Below, piece by piece: positions 7,751 through 16,064 of a stretch of DNA of 45,995 nucleotides (its first letter is position 1; every line of letters starts with the position of its first letter). Position numbers and translations under genes: made by a program. The notes under the pieces were generated by a model. That model made no database searches and had not been told where the DNA came from. It saw only the letters and a program-made list of their open reading frames with translations. Origin of the DNA: Coriobacteriales bacterium (GTDB taxonomy: Bacteria; Actinomycetota; Coriobacteriia; Coriobacteriales; UMGS124); contig JAFWFL010000047.1 in NCBI GenBank assembly GCA_017515595.1, forward strand, positions 1-45,995, read 5' to 3'.

Positions 7751-9928
7751 GTGGTTTCTTACGGGTTGGTATATGCGGGTCAGGCCTTCATGTGGGTGGG
7801 CTTTATTGCGGCAATCTGTGCGGTTGTTGCGTTTCTTATGGGCCATTTGCTGACAAAGCAAGCGGCACAGTCAGCCAAAAAAGAAGCAGTGGCGCGCAGT
7901 GCAAAAGCAGACACCTTTACCAAAGTAGGTTACTGGGCGGTGTACGTTGCAGGCGCCGCACTTCTCGTCTGTGCTATAATTATTGTGCATGGATTCTTTA
8001 CCCACAATGTTGCCATTGAGTATGTTGCGCATAACTACCCCACAGATACCGGCTCTCTCTTTTGGCTTTACCAGCTTGCAGGGTTGTGGGCAAGCAGGTC
8101 AGGCTCATTGTTAACCTGGGCATTATTGATTACCGCCTTTGCGGTATGGGTTGCCTGGCATGCCCGCAAGCGCCGCGATGACCTTACCAATGTGGCGCTC
8201 ATGGTAGTCATGATTGTTCTTTTGTTCTTTATTGCGGTTATGCTCTTTTCCCAAAGCAATAACCCGTGGATTCCTACGGATAAATCTCTTATAGATGCGG
8301 ACGGCAACCTTTTGGTGACCTCGTGGGGCATGAACGTACTTCTCGAGCACTGGGCTATGGCGTTGCATCCGCCAACCTTATTCCTGGGATATGCGGGCAT
8401 GACCATTCCTTTTGCCTTTGCGATTGCTGCATTGATTTGCAAGGATACCGAGGGTGTTTGGATTGAGCGCATTAACCGCATTGCGCTCTTTGCCTTTATC
8501 TTTTTGACGGCGGGCATTGGTCTTGGCGCGGTTTGGGCATATGTGGTGCTTGGCTGGGGCGGCTACTGGGGCTGGGATCCCGTGGAGAACGCAAGCCTTC
8601 TTTCCTGGCTCACGGCGGTAGCAATGATTCATAGCTTTACCATCCAGCGCAAGCGCAAGCTTATGCATGTATGGTGCCTCTTTACCGTAACTCTGACCTT
8701 TGTGTTTGTGGTTTTGGGTACGTTTATTACCCGCTCCGGTCTGGTGGAATCGGTTCATGCTTTTGACGAGGACCCCGTGTCTACCTACCTCTTCCTCGCA
8801 ATGATGATATGTGCTCTGGCCGCGTTTGCTATTCCGTATGCTTTGCATCGCAAGGACTATATGGTTGCAGATGATATTGAATCAGTGTTTTCCAAAAACG
8901 GAAGCTACTATCTCACAAATGTCATCATGGTATTCGCCGGTATTTTGCTTGCGTATCTCACTATTTCGAGCGCTCTGCCCACCTGGATGCCTGCAGGCGG
9001 CATGACCGTTTTGGCTCCTTCTTATGAGACGGTGGCGCGGCCGCTTGGCATTTTGGTTTGCGCACTGGCAGCGGTCTGCCCGTTCTTGGGTTGGAAGAAG
9101 AGCGACAAAGACCAGTTCTTTAAGAATGTGAGAATTCCCCTTATCGCAGCTGCGGCGCTCTTTGTCTTCTATATGGTTATTCTCGTTACCCAGCTTATTC
9201 CTGCATACAATGCCTCCATTGCTCAGGGTGATGAAGTGGCTGAGAACCTCATTAATATGGGTCCGGCCTGGTATTACCACGGGCTTGCGGTTGTTGGCTT
9301 TGCGGTTTCAAGTCTGCTTTTTGCCAACTCGCTGTATCTGATTATTCGCGGTGTCCGCGGCCGTATGCAGTCAAAGTCAGAGTCTGCGGTTGTTGCTTTG
9401 GGACATCTTTTTGCTAAGTCGCCGGCACAGGCAGGCGGTTACCTCACACATATGGGTTTGGGCATTGTTCTCGCAGGACTCATTGGCTCGGCGATGTATG
9501 TTACCAATGTAAACGCTACCTTTAACGCGGATGAACCTACCGTGCAGGTTGGTGCGTACACGGTGACGTATGTGGATGACACGGCGTATACCGACAATGC
9601 GAACAACCGTTTTTATACCTTGCATTCGCATATAGAAAAAGACGGTAAAAGCCTGGGTGATCTCGAGACAACCCTTGAGTTTACCGCTGCGAGTTACTAT
9701 AACCAGGCGCGCTATAAGGCGGAGGTAATTACCTTCCCGTTTGAGGACTTCTTCCTTGCGTTCCAAGGCTATGAATATGACGACTCGGTTGTGTGCAATA
9801 TCCGCATTAACCCGCTTATTCTCTTTGTCTGGGTTGGTTTTGCGATTATGACATGCGGCATTGCCTGTGCAACATGGCCTAAGCGCTATACGCCGCTCAT
9901 TGCGCAGCAAGAAGGTCAGGCTCAATAG
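7751..9928 (+). CDS. ccmF: Heme lyase CcmF/NrfE family
   Basis: This 725-residue polytopic membrane protein belongs to the CcmF family of heme-handling proteins, which joins heme to apocytochrome c thioethers. The tryptophan-rich WWD-type motif is clear at about residues 268-285 (GWGGYWGWDPVENASLLSWL). HPPTLFLGY lies near residue 202, and FITRSGLVESVHAF provides a conserved His region. The C-terminal part has a large extracytoplasmic loop (about 590-685) before a last membrane helix. Translation starts at GTG 7751 with GGAGG five bases upstream. It lies 62 bases after ccmE and is followed by the ccmABC genes. Confidence 0.93.
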   Translation: MVSYGLVYAGQAFMWVGFIAAICAVVAFLMGHLLTKQAAQSAKKEAVARSAKADTFTKVGYWAVYVAGAALLVCAIIIVHGFFTHNVAIEYVAHNYPTDTGSLFWLYQLAGLWASRSGSLLTWALLITAFAVWVAWHARKRRDDLTNVALMVVMIVLLFFIAVMLFSQSNNPWIPTDKSLIDADGNLLVTSWGMNVLLEHWAMALHPPTLFLGYAGMTIPFAFAIAALICKDTEGVWIERINRIALFAFIFLTAGIGLGAVWAYVVLGWGGYWGWDPVENASLLSWLTAVAMIHSFTIQRKRKLMHVWCLFTVTLTFVFVVLGTFITRSGLVESVHAFDEDPVSTYLFLAMMICALAAFAIPYALHRKDYMVADDIESVFSKNGSYYLTNVIMVFAGILLAYLTISSALPTWMPAGGMTVLAPSYETVARPLGILVCALAAVCPFLGWKKSDKDQFFKNVRIPLIAAAALFVFYMVILVTQLIPAYNASIAQGDEVAENLINMGPAWYYHGLAVVGFAVSSLLFANSLYLIIRGVRGRMQSKSESAVVALGHLFAKSPAQAGGYLTHMGLGIVLAGLIGSAMYVTNVNATFNADEPTVQVGAYTVTYVDDTAYTDNANNRFYTLHSHIEKDGKSLGDLETTLEFTAASYYNQARYKAEVITFPFEDFFLAFQGYEYDDSVVCNIRINPLILFVWVGFAIMTCGIACATWPKRYTPLIAQQEGQAQ

Positions 9929-9971
9929 CGTCCATCAGAGCCGCCCAATCAAGACAAAGGAGCAGCAGTTG

Positions 9972-10721
9972 GTGAGCGACCCTACACAAAGCACAAGTAA
10001 TGTTATTACAACGGATATTGCGGTGCATAATCTCAGCAAAACGTTTGGGACGCGCAAAGCCTTGGACGGAGTCTCGTTTGAGGTTCCGCGCGGAGCGTTT
10101 CTCTCAGTATTTGGTCCTAACGGAGCAGGTAAAACAACGCTTTTGCGCATATTGGCAACTTTGAGCAGGCCCTCGCGGGGTACGCTTACCATGCTTGAGA
10201 CCGACGCTCTCCAAAAGCCAGAAGATTTGCGCGGCAGTATTGGGTTTATTTCGCACCAGCCGCTCGTGTACGGTGATCTTTCTGCTTTGGAAAACCTTGT
10301 GTTTTACGGGCGTCTGTATGGCGCTGATGACGTTGAGAATAAAGCCAAAGAGCTTTTGGCTTTGGTTGAGCTTGACCATCGTGCAAACGACGCAGCGAGA
10401 ACGTTTTCGCGTGGAATGATGCAGCGTTTGTCACTTGCGCGGGCTCTTATCAATGACCCGCAAATCATTTTGCTTGACGAGCCGTACTCGGGCCTTGACC
10501 CGCATGCAACGTTTGTGCTGGACTCGCTTATTTCGCGCATTCGAGAAGGTAAAACGTTTGTGATGGTTTCTCATGATCTCGAGCGCGGTCATGCGCTTTG
10601 CACGCATGCGCTGCTTTTGGACCGCGGCAAAGTGGTTGCGTTTGATCTTGCGGAGAACATAGGTATTGAAGATTTGCGCAAAGCCTATGACCCGGCAATG
10701 CTGGGAGGTGTTTTGTCATGA
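9972..10721 (+). CDS. ccmA: Heme exporter ATP-binding protein CcmA
   Basis: CcmA is the ATPase of the CcmAB complex, which works with CcmC to release holo-CcmE. The 249-residue protein has all ABC ATPase motifs: Walker A GPNGAGKTT (about 45), the Q-loop region ISHQP, a degenerate signature FSRGMMQRLSLARAL, Walker B IILLDEP, and the switch His in VSHD. AAAGGAG at 9956-9962 sets the start at GTG 9972, or TTG 9969 in the same frame. A longer frame back to 9861 lies inside ccmF and is not used. The stop overlaps ccmB (ATGA). Confidence 0.93.
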   Translation: MSDPTQSTSNVITTDIAVHNLSKTFGTRKALDGVSFEVPRGAFLSVFGPNGAGKTTLLRILATLSRPSRGTLTMLETDALQKPEDLRGSIGFISHQPLVYGDLSALENLVFYGRLYGADDVENKAKELLALVELDHRANDAARTFSRGMMQRLSLARALINDPQIILLDEPYSGLDPHATFVLDSLISRIREGKTFVMVSHDLERGHALCTHALLLDRGKVVAFDLAENIGIEDLRKAYDPAMLGGVLS

Positions 10722-11434
10722 CAGCAAAAGCCAAAGCCCCCGGCGGCTGGCAGCAATACTGCGCGCTTCTCGGCAAAGACATAAGAATGGAATTGCGTAC
10801 CCGGGAAATGCTTGTTTCTATGGGTGTTTATGCGATTTTGGTTTTGACAATCTACGGAGCCGCACTTTCTCAGACCGCAAGCTCCTTTGATATTTTGAGC
10901 GTGGCTGCGGGGCTTATGTGGGCATTGATTCTGTTTACGTCATTGCTGGGCCTTAACCGGTCATTTTCTCATGAGACCGAGAACTCCTCGCTTGAGGGTA
11001 TTCTTCTGACACCGGTATCAAGACCTTTGGTATTTGCCGCAAAAGCAACATCAAATCTCATCTTTTTGCTCGCTGTCGAGGTTATTGCCGTACCGCTTTT
11101 CTTTATCTTTTTTATGGGCCAGGCAGAGCTTGGGTCCACAACGCCTCTCATGATTCTTCCCATAATTCTCGGAAGCATTGGAATTGCGGGAATAGGCACG
11201 TTTTTATCAACATTAACCCTGAATACGCGTGGCCGCGACGTATTACTGGCAATTCTGATGGTTCCCGTTGTGTTCCCTTTGTTGTATGCTTGTGTTAGTG
11301 CAACCTCGGTAGCCCTTCTGGGCATAGAGGGTCAGATCGAGATTTTCTGGCGCTCTCTTTTGCTTGCCGGCGGTTATGATGTCATTATGCTCGCGGCATC
11401 TTGGGGATTATACGAGTTTGTATTGGGATCTTGA
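10718..11434 (+). CDS. ccmB: Heme exporter membrane protein CcmB
   Basis: This 238-residue protein has six predicted membrane segments and the CcmB N-terminal pattern LLGKDIRMELRTREM leading into the first helix. It is the membrane partner of CcmA. A conserved cytoplasmic stretch (HETENSSLEGILLTPVSRP, about 87-105) matches the family. The gene overlaps ccmA by four bases, consistent with a 1:1 complex. ccmC begins 40 bases downstream. Confidence 0.92.
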   Translation: MTAKAKAPGGWQQYCALLGKDIRMELRTREMLVSMGVYAILVLTIYGAALSQTASSFDILSVAAGLMWALILFTSLLGLNRSFSHETENSSLEGILLTPVSRPLVFAAKATSNLIFLLAVEVIAVPLFFIFFMGQAELGSTTPLMILPIILGSIGIAGIGTFLSTLTLNTRGRDVLLAILMVPVVFPLLYACVSATSVALLGIEGQIEIFWRSLLLAGGYDVIMLAASWGLYEFVLGS

Positions 11435-11474
11435 TATATGTTGACGTTGAGCCTAAAGAGATAGGAGGTAAGAG

Positions 11475-12266
11475 ATGAGCAATGCTTTAGAACATTCCTA
11501 TAATCTGGCGCAGACTCGCCAAAAATGGACAACAATTGCAGTCATAGCGCTCATCCTTGGTCTTGTACTGACAACATTTGATGTTATATGGGCATTTTTT
11601 AGAGCCCCCATAGTTGCTTCTGATGTTGTTATTGACCCGCCGGCAGTTCTTGAGGGAGGCACGGTTATTACCAACCAGCTGCTCTTTTCTCAAAAGATAT
11701 TTTATTTTCATGTGCCGGTGGCTATAGTTTCTTTTGTGCTTATTATTGCCGCAGCGGTATATGCCGTTTTACATTTGATGCATCACAGCGCAGAGACCGA
11801 TCTCCGCTCTAAGACCTGCATGGAAGTTGGCCTTGTGTTTATTATTGGCACTATGATTTCGGGCGATTTGTGGACAAGGCATGACTGGGGCGTCTGGTGG
11901 GTTTGGGAACCGCGCCTTACCACCTACTTTATTCTCACGCTTTTGGTTATAGCCTATTTTGTGCTGCGCACCGCAATAGACGAGCCCGAGCGTAAAGCGC
12001 GTTTTAGCGCGGTATTCGCCATCATTGCAGCTATTGATGCACCTATTTCTTTTGGCATTACGCGCTTAATTCCTTCTTCTATTCACCCGGTGCTCGAGCG
12101 CGGCGACTCGGGCATGTCTCCTGACATGCTTATTCCGTTTGTCTGCGGAATATTTGGCATGCTGCTTGTTGCATTTGGAATCTTTAGGCTGCGCCTTCTA
12201 CTCCAAGAGCAAAAGCTCGAAGTCGAATCGCTCAAAGCTCGTCTCGAAGAGCTCGACCGCCAGTAA
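11475..12266 (+). CDS. ccmC: Cytochrome c assembly protein CcmC
   Basis: CcmC presents heme to CcmE. The 263-residue protein has about six membrane helices and the heme-handling WWD motif TRHDWGVWWVWEPRLT (about 133-148). Conserved His residues flank it: FHVPVA near 76 and SIHPVL near 198. The C-terminus has a short charged coiled-coil-like tail (EVESLKARLEELDRQ). AGGAGG lies at the start. The small ccmD-like gene follows after 30 bases. Confidence 0.92.
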   Translation: MSNALEHSYNLAQTRQKWTTIAVIALILGLVLTTFDVIWAFFRAPIVASDVVIDPPAVLEGGTVITNQLLFSQKIFYFHVPVAIVSFVLIIAAAVYAVLHLMHHSAETDLRSKTCMEVGLVFIIGTMISGDLWTRHDWGVWWVWEPRLTTYFILTLLVIAYFVLRTAIDEPERKARFSAVFAIIAAIDAPISFGITRLIPSSIHPVLERGDSGMSPDMLIPFVCGIFGMLLVAFGIFRLRLLLQEQKLEVESLKARLEELDRQ

Positions 12267-12296
12267 ATACTCATTATTCACGGAAGGAAATTTCTC

Positions 12297-12488
12297 ATGG
12301 ACGAAATCCTCGCTTATGCATATTCAGATGTTATTGTTGCCGCTCCTTATGTCATTGGCGCCTATGTGCTTATTTGGGTAGCTCTTTTGATTTTTGTTAT
12401 AATCATGCTCAATAGTTCTAAAAAGACACAGTCAGATATTGACGCTCTCCGCGAGGCAATAGAACGGCGGGAAAAAGAGCAAAAATAG
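12297..12488 (+). CDS. CcmD-like small membrane protein
   Basis: This 63-residue protein has one hydrophobic helix (about 16-38, PYVIGAYVLIWVALLIFVIIM) followed by a charged tail. Size, topology and position right after ccmC match CcmD, which stabilises the CcmABC-CcmE complex. Sequence alone is too short for a firm family call. AAGGAA lies shortly before the start. It closes the ccmEFABC(D) operon. No CcmG thioredoxin or CcmH gene follows; a polyphosphate kinase comes next. Confidence 0.72.
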   Translation: MDEILAYAYSDVIVAAPYVIGAYVLIWVALLIFVIIMLNSSKKTQSDIDALREAIERREKEQK

Positions 12489-12533
12489 CGACGCCCGTTA
12501 TGGTGAAATGACGCCGGAGCCAAAAGGATTTAT

Positions 12534-14195
12534 ATGTTGCTACAAGATGTTGTTTTTGAGCCGGAGCTTGATGCAAAAGTCTATAAGTACAGGCGCAAAG
12601 AACTCAAAGAGCGCTTGATAGTTTTGCAGCAGATGGCTATTAAAGCCAAGTTGGGTACCGTGCTTATTGTTGAAGGCTGGGGCGCTGCGGGCAAAGGCAG
12701 CCGTGTATCAGATCTTGTGGTAGACCTTGACCCCCGCGCATATATGGTCCACGCCATGAAGGAACCCAACTTTATGGAGATGCGCCTGCCGTTTATGGCG
12801 CGCTATTGGAGCCGTCTGAGCGCTCACGGTGAGATGACCATCTTTGACCAGGCATACTATGAAGAACTCTCCCGCTCGTATGTGAACGAGGTAACACTAA
12901 AAGGCGAGCCCGGCCAGAATCCTGCCGAGCGTGATGCCCGTGCCGCATATGCCGAGCAAAGAATTGCTCAAAACATCGAATCAGCTCGCGTATTTGAGCA
13001 TCAGCTCCAGGCTGACGGTTATCTCATTGTGCGCATATTCCTGCATATTACCGAGGAGATGCAAAAAGAGCGCATAGGAAGGCTCATAACAGACCCGTCT
13101 AACTCCTGGAAGGTTGGGGATGACGACATTAGGCAAATGCAGCACTATGCGATTTACGAGCAGGTATTTAACCGCTGGCTCAATGTTGAAGGCGACAACG
13201 GCTGGGTTATAGTTCCTGCCGAGCACAGGCGCAATGCCAACATCCAAATCATGGAAGCCCTGGCTCAGGCTATGGACGCAGCGTTACAGGCACGAGGCGT
13301 TGATACCTCAAAGCCTATCCCCGCATATGATGATGACTTTGGTAAAAAGCCCGAACAAGACGAGGAGCCCGAGCCGCAAACCGAGGAAGAGCGCAAGAAA
13401 GCCATTCTCGCACGTGCCAAGAAGAATACCGGCTCTGCCGAGAAACTCGTGTCTCGTTTTGAGCTCGTCAAGGTAAAAACGCTCAAGGAGAGCCGCACAA
13501 AGAAGCGGGCCGCATATGATGAGCGCAAATACCGAGAAGAGCTCGAAGCCCTGCAGCAGCGCTTGGGCGAGCTGACGCTCGAAACCTACCGACACGGGAT
13601 CCCTCTGATTATTGCTTATGAAGGCTGGGACGCTGCCGGCAAAGGCGGCAACATTAAACGCGTTACCGCAGCTATGGATGCGCGATTCTATAAAGTGCAT
13701 CCCATTGGAGCTCCTTCCAAAGAGGAGCTTGCCCACCCGTTTTTATGGCGTTTTTGGACCAAACTCCCGCGTACCGGACATGCTGCAATCTTTGACCGTA
13801 CCTGGTATGGCCGTGTATTGGTAGAGCGCATAGAGGGTTTTGCGACAAAAGAGGAATGGTCGCGTGCGTATGACGAGATCAACGAGTTTGAGCATGATCT
13901 CGAGAATTGGGGTGCGGTACTTATCAAATTCTGGCTCGATGTATCACCCGAGGAGCAGCTTGCACGTTTTAAAGCGCGCGAAGAAGACCCGGCAAAGCGT
14001 TGGAAAATCACCCCTGATGACTGGCGCAACCGCGAGAAGAATGATCTCTATTTTAAATGCGTCCAAGATATGCTGAGGTTAACATCAACTCCTTATGCTC
14101 CCTGGTATGTAATCCCCTCAGATGACAAACTCTACGCCCGCCTAAAGACCCTCCGCGTCATAGTAGACGCCCTCGAGAAAAGACTGGCCCAATAG
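12534..14195 (+). CDS. pap: Polyphosphate:AMP phosphotransferase, two-domain PPK2
   Basis: This 553-residue cytoplasmic protein contains two tandem PPK2 domains (about 1-245 and 310-553), the architecture of polyphosphate:AMP phosphotransferase, which phosphorylates AMP to ADP with polyphosphate. Each domain has a Walker A motif: EGWGAAGKGS near residue 46 and EGWDAAGKGG near residue 363. The C-terminal domain has a canonical Walker B region FDRTWYGRVLVER. In the N-terminal domain it reads FDQAYYEELS, so the first domain is probably weakened or structural. A Glu/Lys-rich linker (about 265-300) joins them. The start has AAAAGG six bases upstream. Nucleotide preference is inferred from architecture only. 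Confidence 0.9.
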   Translation: MLLQDVVFEPELDAKVYKYRRKELKERLIVLQQMAIKAKLGTVLIVEGWGAAGKGSRVSDLVVDLDPRAYMVHAMKEPNFMEMRLPFMARYWSRLSAHGEMTIFDQAYYEELSRSYVNEVTLKGEPGQNPAERDARAAYAEQRIAQNIESARVFEHQLQADGYLIVRIFLHITEEMQKERIGRLITDPSNSWKVGDDDIRQMQHYAIYEQVFNRWLNVEGDNGWVIVPAEHRRNANIQIMEALAQAMDAALQARGVDTSKPIPAYDDDFGKKPEQDEEPEPQTEEERKKAILARAKKNTGSAEKLVSRFELVKVKTLKESRTKKRAAYDERKYREELEALQQRLGELTLETYRHGIPLIIAYEGWDAAGKGGNIKRVTAAMDARFYKVHPIGAPSKEELAHPFLWRFWTKLPRTGHAAIFDRTWYGRVLVERIEGFATKEEWSRAYDEINEFEHDLENWGAVLIKFWLDVSPEEQLARFKAREEDPAKRWKITPDDWRNREKNDLYFKCVQDMLRLTSTPYAPWYVIPSDDKLYARLKTLRVIVDALEKRLAQ

Positions 14196-14241
14196 CTTCA
14201 CAAATCTATTCGTGTAAGCCTTGTGATGAGAAAAATAATTC

Positions 14242-14270
14242 TTGCTGTTTTGTGGGGTATGCATCATACT
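14242..14270 (+). promoter_or_regulatory. Probable promoter of tRNA-Glu
   Basis: TTGCTG at 14242-14247 and CATACT at 14265-14270 are separated by exactly 17 bases. The -10 box ends 15 bases before the mature tRNA. This is a plausible sigma-A type promoter but the -10 differs from consensus in its first position and fifth position. Confidence 0.5.
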
Positions 14271-14285
14271 AATCACTTGCACTAC

Positions 14286-14362
14286 GTCCCCATCGTCTAG
14301 CGGCCTAGGACGTCGCCCTTTCAAGGCGAAGATCGCGGGTTCGATTCCCGCTGGGGGCACCA
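14286..14362 (+). tRNA. tRNA-Glu (anticodon TTC)
   Basis: The cloverleaf is complete. The acceptor strands GTCCCCA and TGGGGGC pair over seven positions with one G-U. The D arm holds TAGCGGCCTAGGA. The anticodon stem TCGCC/GGCGA encloses the loop CTTTCAA, giving anticodon TTC. The T arm GCGGG TTCGATT CCCGC is perfect. The CCA end is encoded at 14360-14362. A terminator follows after 13 bases, so it is a single-gene transcript. An antisense open frame across it is a shadow. Confidence 0.96.
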
Positions 14363-14375
14363 TTCAAATTTTCTG

Positions 14376-14400
14376 AGCCGGCTTACGTCCGGCTTTTTTT
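14376..14400 (+). terminator. Rho-independent terminator after tRNA-Glu
   Basis: AGCCGG and CCGGCT form a six-base-pair stem around a CTTACGT loop, followed by seven or more T residues ending near 14400. Confidence 0.88.
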
Positions 14401-14594
14401 ATTTTGCAAATACCCGCGGGTTTCGCAGGACATCTGAAGATTCTTGAGAACACGCTGTGTTTCTTGAGTCCTCGTGGTTTATGGAGAAATAATCCGCTAA
14501 TATGCAAATATTCAAAAAGTGTGGGCATAATGAGCCCGCACATGTATTGGCAACGGTTACGCAAGTGTGTAACCAAAAAGGAAAGGAGCTTGCG

Positions 14595-14900
14595 ATGGGA
14601 CTTAAAGCAGCTGAGCCAATTGACATTACGGCAGAGGAGCTACCTACGTACTTGCGCATGCACCATTCTGTTTATATGGATGTAAACGGCAAGTCATATT
14701 ATCTTACTGACGTGAATGATCACTATTGGCGTGCACAAGACACCGAGAAGCTCAATGAAAAGGGTCATTACTGCGATGTCTCCGAGCCGCTTCCTACTAT
14801 AGACGAGTTCTTGAGCGACCCCGCAATTGATGGCAAGAGTGTTATGGATCTTGTAGAAGAAGCAGCATTCTACCCGTCAGTGAAACCAGAGGTTGTCTAA
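14595..14900 (+). CDS. Conserved-looking small hypothetical protein (101 aa)
   Basis: This short soluble protein (101 residues) has no signal peptide or membrane segment and I do not recognise its family. It is acidic and aromatic-rich in the middle (YLRMHHSVYMDVNGKSYYLTD), with a terminal segment about disposition of Asp/Glu (PTIDEFLSDPAIDGKSVMDLVEE). ATG 14595 is chosen because GAAAGGAG lies nine bases upstream; the open frame reaches back to 14502 without a ribosome site. It stands alone between two terminators, so it is its own transcription unit. Confidence 0.75.
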   Translation: MGLKAAEPIDITAEELPTYLRMHHSVYMDVNGKSYYLTDVNDHYWRAQDTEKLNEKGHYCDVSEPLPTIDEFLSDPAIDGKSVMDLVEEAAFYPSVKPEVV

Positions 14901-14930
14901 GCTCTCAGACCTTCTCTATATCCCGTTTTG

Positions 14931-14967
14931 AAATGAGGCTATGAAAAACAAAGTAGCCTCATTTTTT
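14931..14967 (+). terminator. Rho-independent terminator after the 101-aa gene
   Basis: AATGAGGCTA and TAGCCTCATT form a 10-bp stem around an A-rich loop (TGAAAAACAAAG), with a T run directly after the right arm to about 14967. Confidence 0.9.
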
Positions 14968-14997
14968 ATGGCAATTTTGTACAGATTATTGTAAACC

Positions 14998-15026
14998 TTG
15001 ACGTAAGCCCTTCTCCTCCATATGAT
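14998..15026 (+). promoter_or_regulatory. Promoter of rplM-rpsI
   Basis: TTGACG (14998-15003) and TATGAT (15021-15026) with a 17-base spacer are a near-consensus sigma-A promoter. Transcription would begin near 15033, leaving an untranslated leader of about 74 bases before rplM. Confidence 0.78.
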
Positions 15027-15042
15027 TATAAGGTTCACTTCC

Positions 15043-15065
15043 ACAGAGCCCCGTGAAACCTCTGT
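15043..15065 (+). other. Small leader hairpin upstream of rplM
   Basis: ACAGAG and CTCTGT form a six-base-pair stem with an 11-base loop in the rplM leader. Ribosomal protein operons often have leader structures for autogenous control, but this one is small and I cannot match it to a known L13 leader. Confidence 0.35.
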
Positions 15066-15106
15066 TTAGTGTTCATGAAATGTTTCGAAAGCTTAAGGAG
15101 TTCTTC

Positions 15107-15559
15107 GTGAAAACCACGTATTACGCCAAGCCAGGCGAGGTGCAGCGTGAATGGCTGCTCATCGATGCTGCAGAAGGCAAAGATGGCGGCATGGTTCTTG
15201 GACGGCTTGCAACTGAGGTTGCAAATATTCTGCGCGGCAAGAACAAGCCCCAATATACCCCTCATGTAGATACCGGTGACTTTGTCATTATTATCAACGC
15301 AGATAAGGTTCGCCTTACTGGCAACAAGGAAGATGAGAAGGTTTGGTATCGCCATAGCGGTTACATTGGAGGTCTCAAGAAGGAGACCTGGCGTGAAGCT
15401 ATGGAGAAGCATCCTGAGCGCATTATTGAGCGCGCCGTTAAGGGCATGCTTCCCAAAACAACACTCGGTCAGCAGCAGTTTACCAAGCTCCGTGTGTATG
15501 CCGGTCCGGAATACAAAGAGGTTAGCCAGAAACCTCGTAAGATCACAGTGGAGGCGTAA
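15107..15559 (+). CDS. rplM: 50S ribosomal protein L13
   Basis: This 150-residue protein is L13, an early-assembling large-subunit protein. It shows [13 protein letters not shown] at the N-terminus, [53 protein letters not shown], the AVKGMLPK block and [10 protein letters not shown]. The start is GTG 15107, with AAGGAG seven bases upstream; this agrees with other L13 proteins, which begin MKT. An ATG 18 codons earlier in frame has no ribosome site. rpsI follows after five bases. Confidence 0.97.
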   Translation: MKTTYYAKPGEVQREWLLIDAAEGKDGGMVLGRLATEVANILRGKNKPQYTPHVDTGDFVIIINADKVRLTGNKEDEKVWYRHSGYIGGLKKETWREAMEKHPERIIERAVKGMLPKTTLGQQQFTKLRVYAGPEYKEVSQKPRKITVEA

Positions 15560-15564
15560 GATCC

Positions 15565-15963
15565 ATGTCCAATTCTCAGGAAGCAATTTATTGGGGCACG
15601 GGTCGTCGTAAGAACGCCGTTGCCCGCGTACGCCTTGTTCCGGGAACAGGCAAGGTTGTTGTTAACAAGCGTGATGCAGTTGAGTACTTTGGCCGTCAGC
15701 AGCTCGTAGATATGGCTTGCCTGCCTCTGAAGCTCACCGATACCCTTGGTCATTTTGATGTTTTCGCCCTCTGTGACGGCGGCGGCATCTCCGGCCAGGC
15801 CGGCGCCCTGCGTCATGGCATTGCCCGCGCTCTTCTCGAGGCCGGCGACTACCGTCTCGAGCTTAAGAAGGCCGGATTCCTTACCCGCGACGCCCGTGTT
15901 GTCGAGCGTAAGAAGTACGGTTTGAAGAAGGCTCGCAAGCGTCCGCAGTTCTCAAAGCGTTAA
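15565..15963 (+). CDS. rpsI: 30S ribosomal protein S9
   Basis: This 132-residue protein is S9, whose C-terminal tail reaches the P-site tRNA. Family features are [19 protein letters not shown] near the N-terminus, [20 protein letters not shown] in the middle, and the basic tail [17 protein letters not shown] ending in the invariant Lys-Arg. The gene pairs with rplM as in most bacteria. GTGGAGG overlapping the rplM end is the probable ribosome site. Confidence 0.97.
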   Translation: MSNSQEAIYWGTGRRKNAVARVRLVPGTGKVVVNKRDAVEYFGRQQLVDMACLPLKLTDTLGHFDVFALCDGGGISGQAGALRHGIARALLEAGDYRLELKKAGFLTRDARVVERKKYGLKKARKRPQFSKR

Positions 15964-15990
15964 TATCTATTTCAATATTTGTACAGTTTC

Positions 15991-16026
15991 AACGGGGCAC
16001 TTGCACTTTGTGTGGGTGTCCCGTTT
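15991..16026 (+). terminator. Candidate terminator or attenuator between rpsI and glmM
   Basis: AACGGGGCAC pairs with GTGTCCCGTT (one G-U pair) around a 15-base loop. The stem is followed by TTTGCTTTACG, which is T-rich but interrupted. It would partly or fully separate rplM-rpsI from glmM. Confidence 0.55.
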
Positions 16027-16064
16027 GCTTTACGTAAGGTTTATGACTTAGGAGGTGTTGAGAT

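Noticed and set aside
14142-14363. Antisense open frame containing PPAGIEPAIFAL across the tRNA-Glu region
   Set aside because: A well-known spurious translation of a tRNA gene in reverse; the tRNA explains the DNA.
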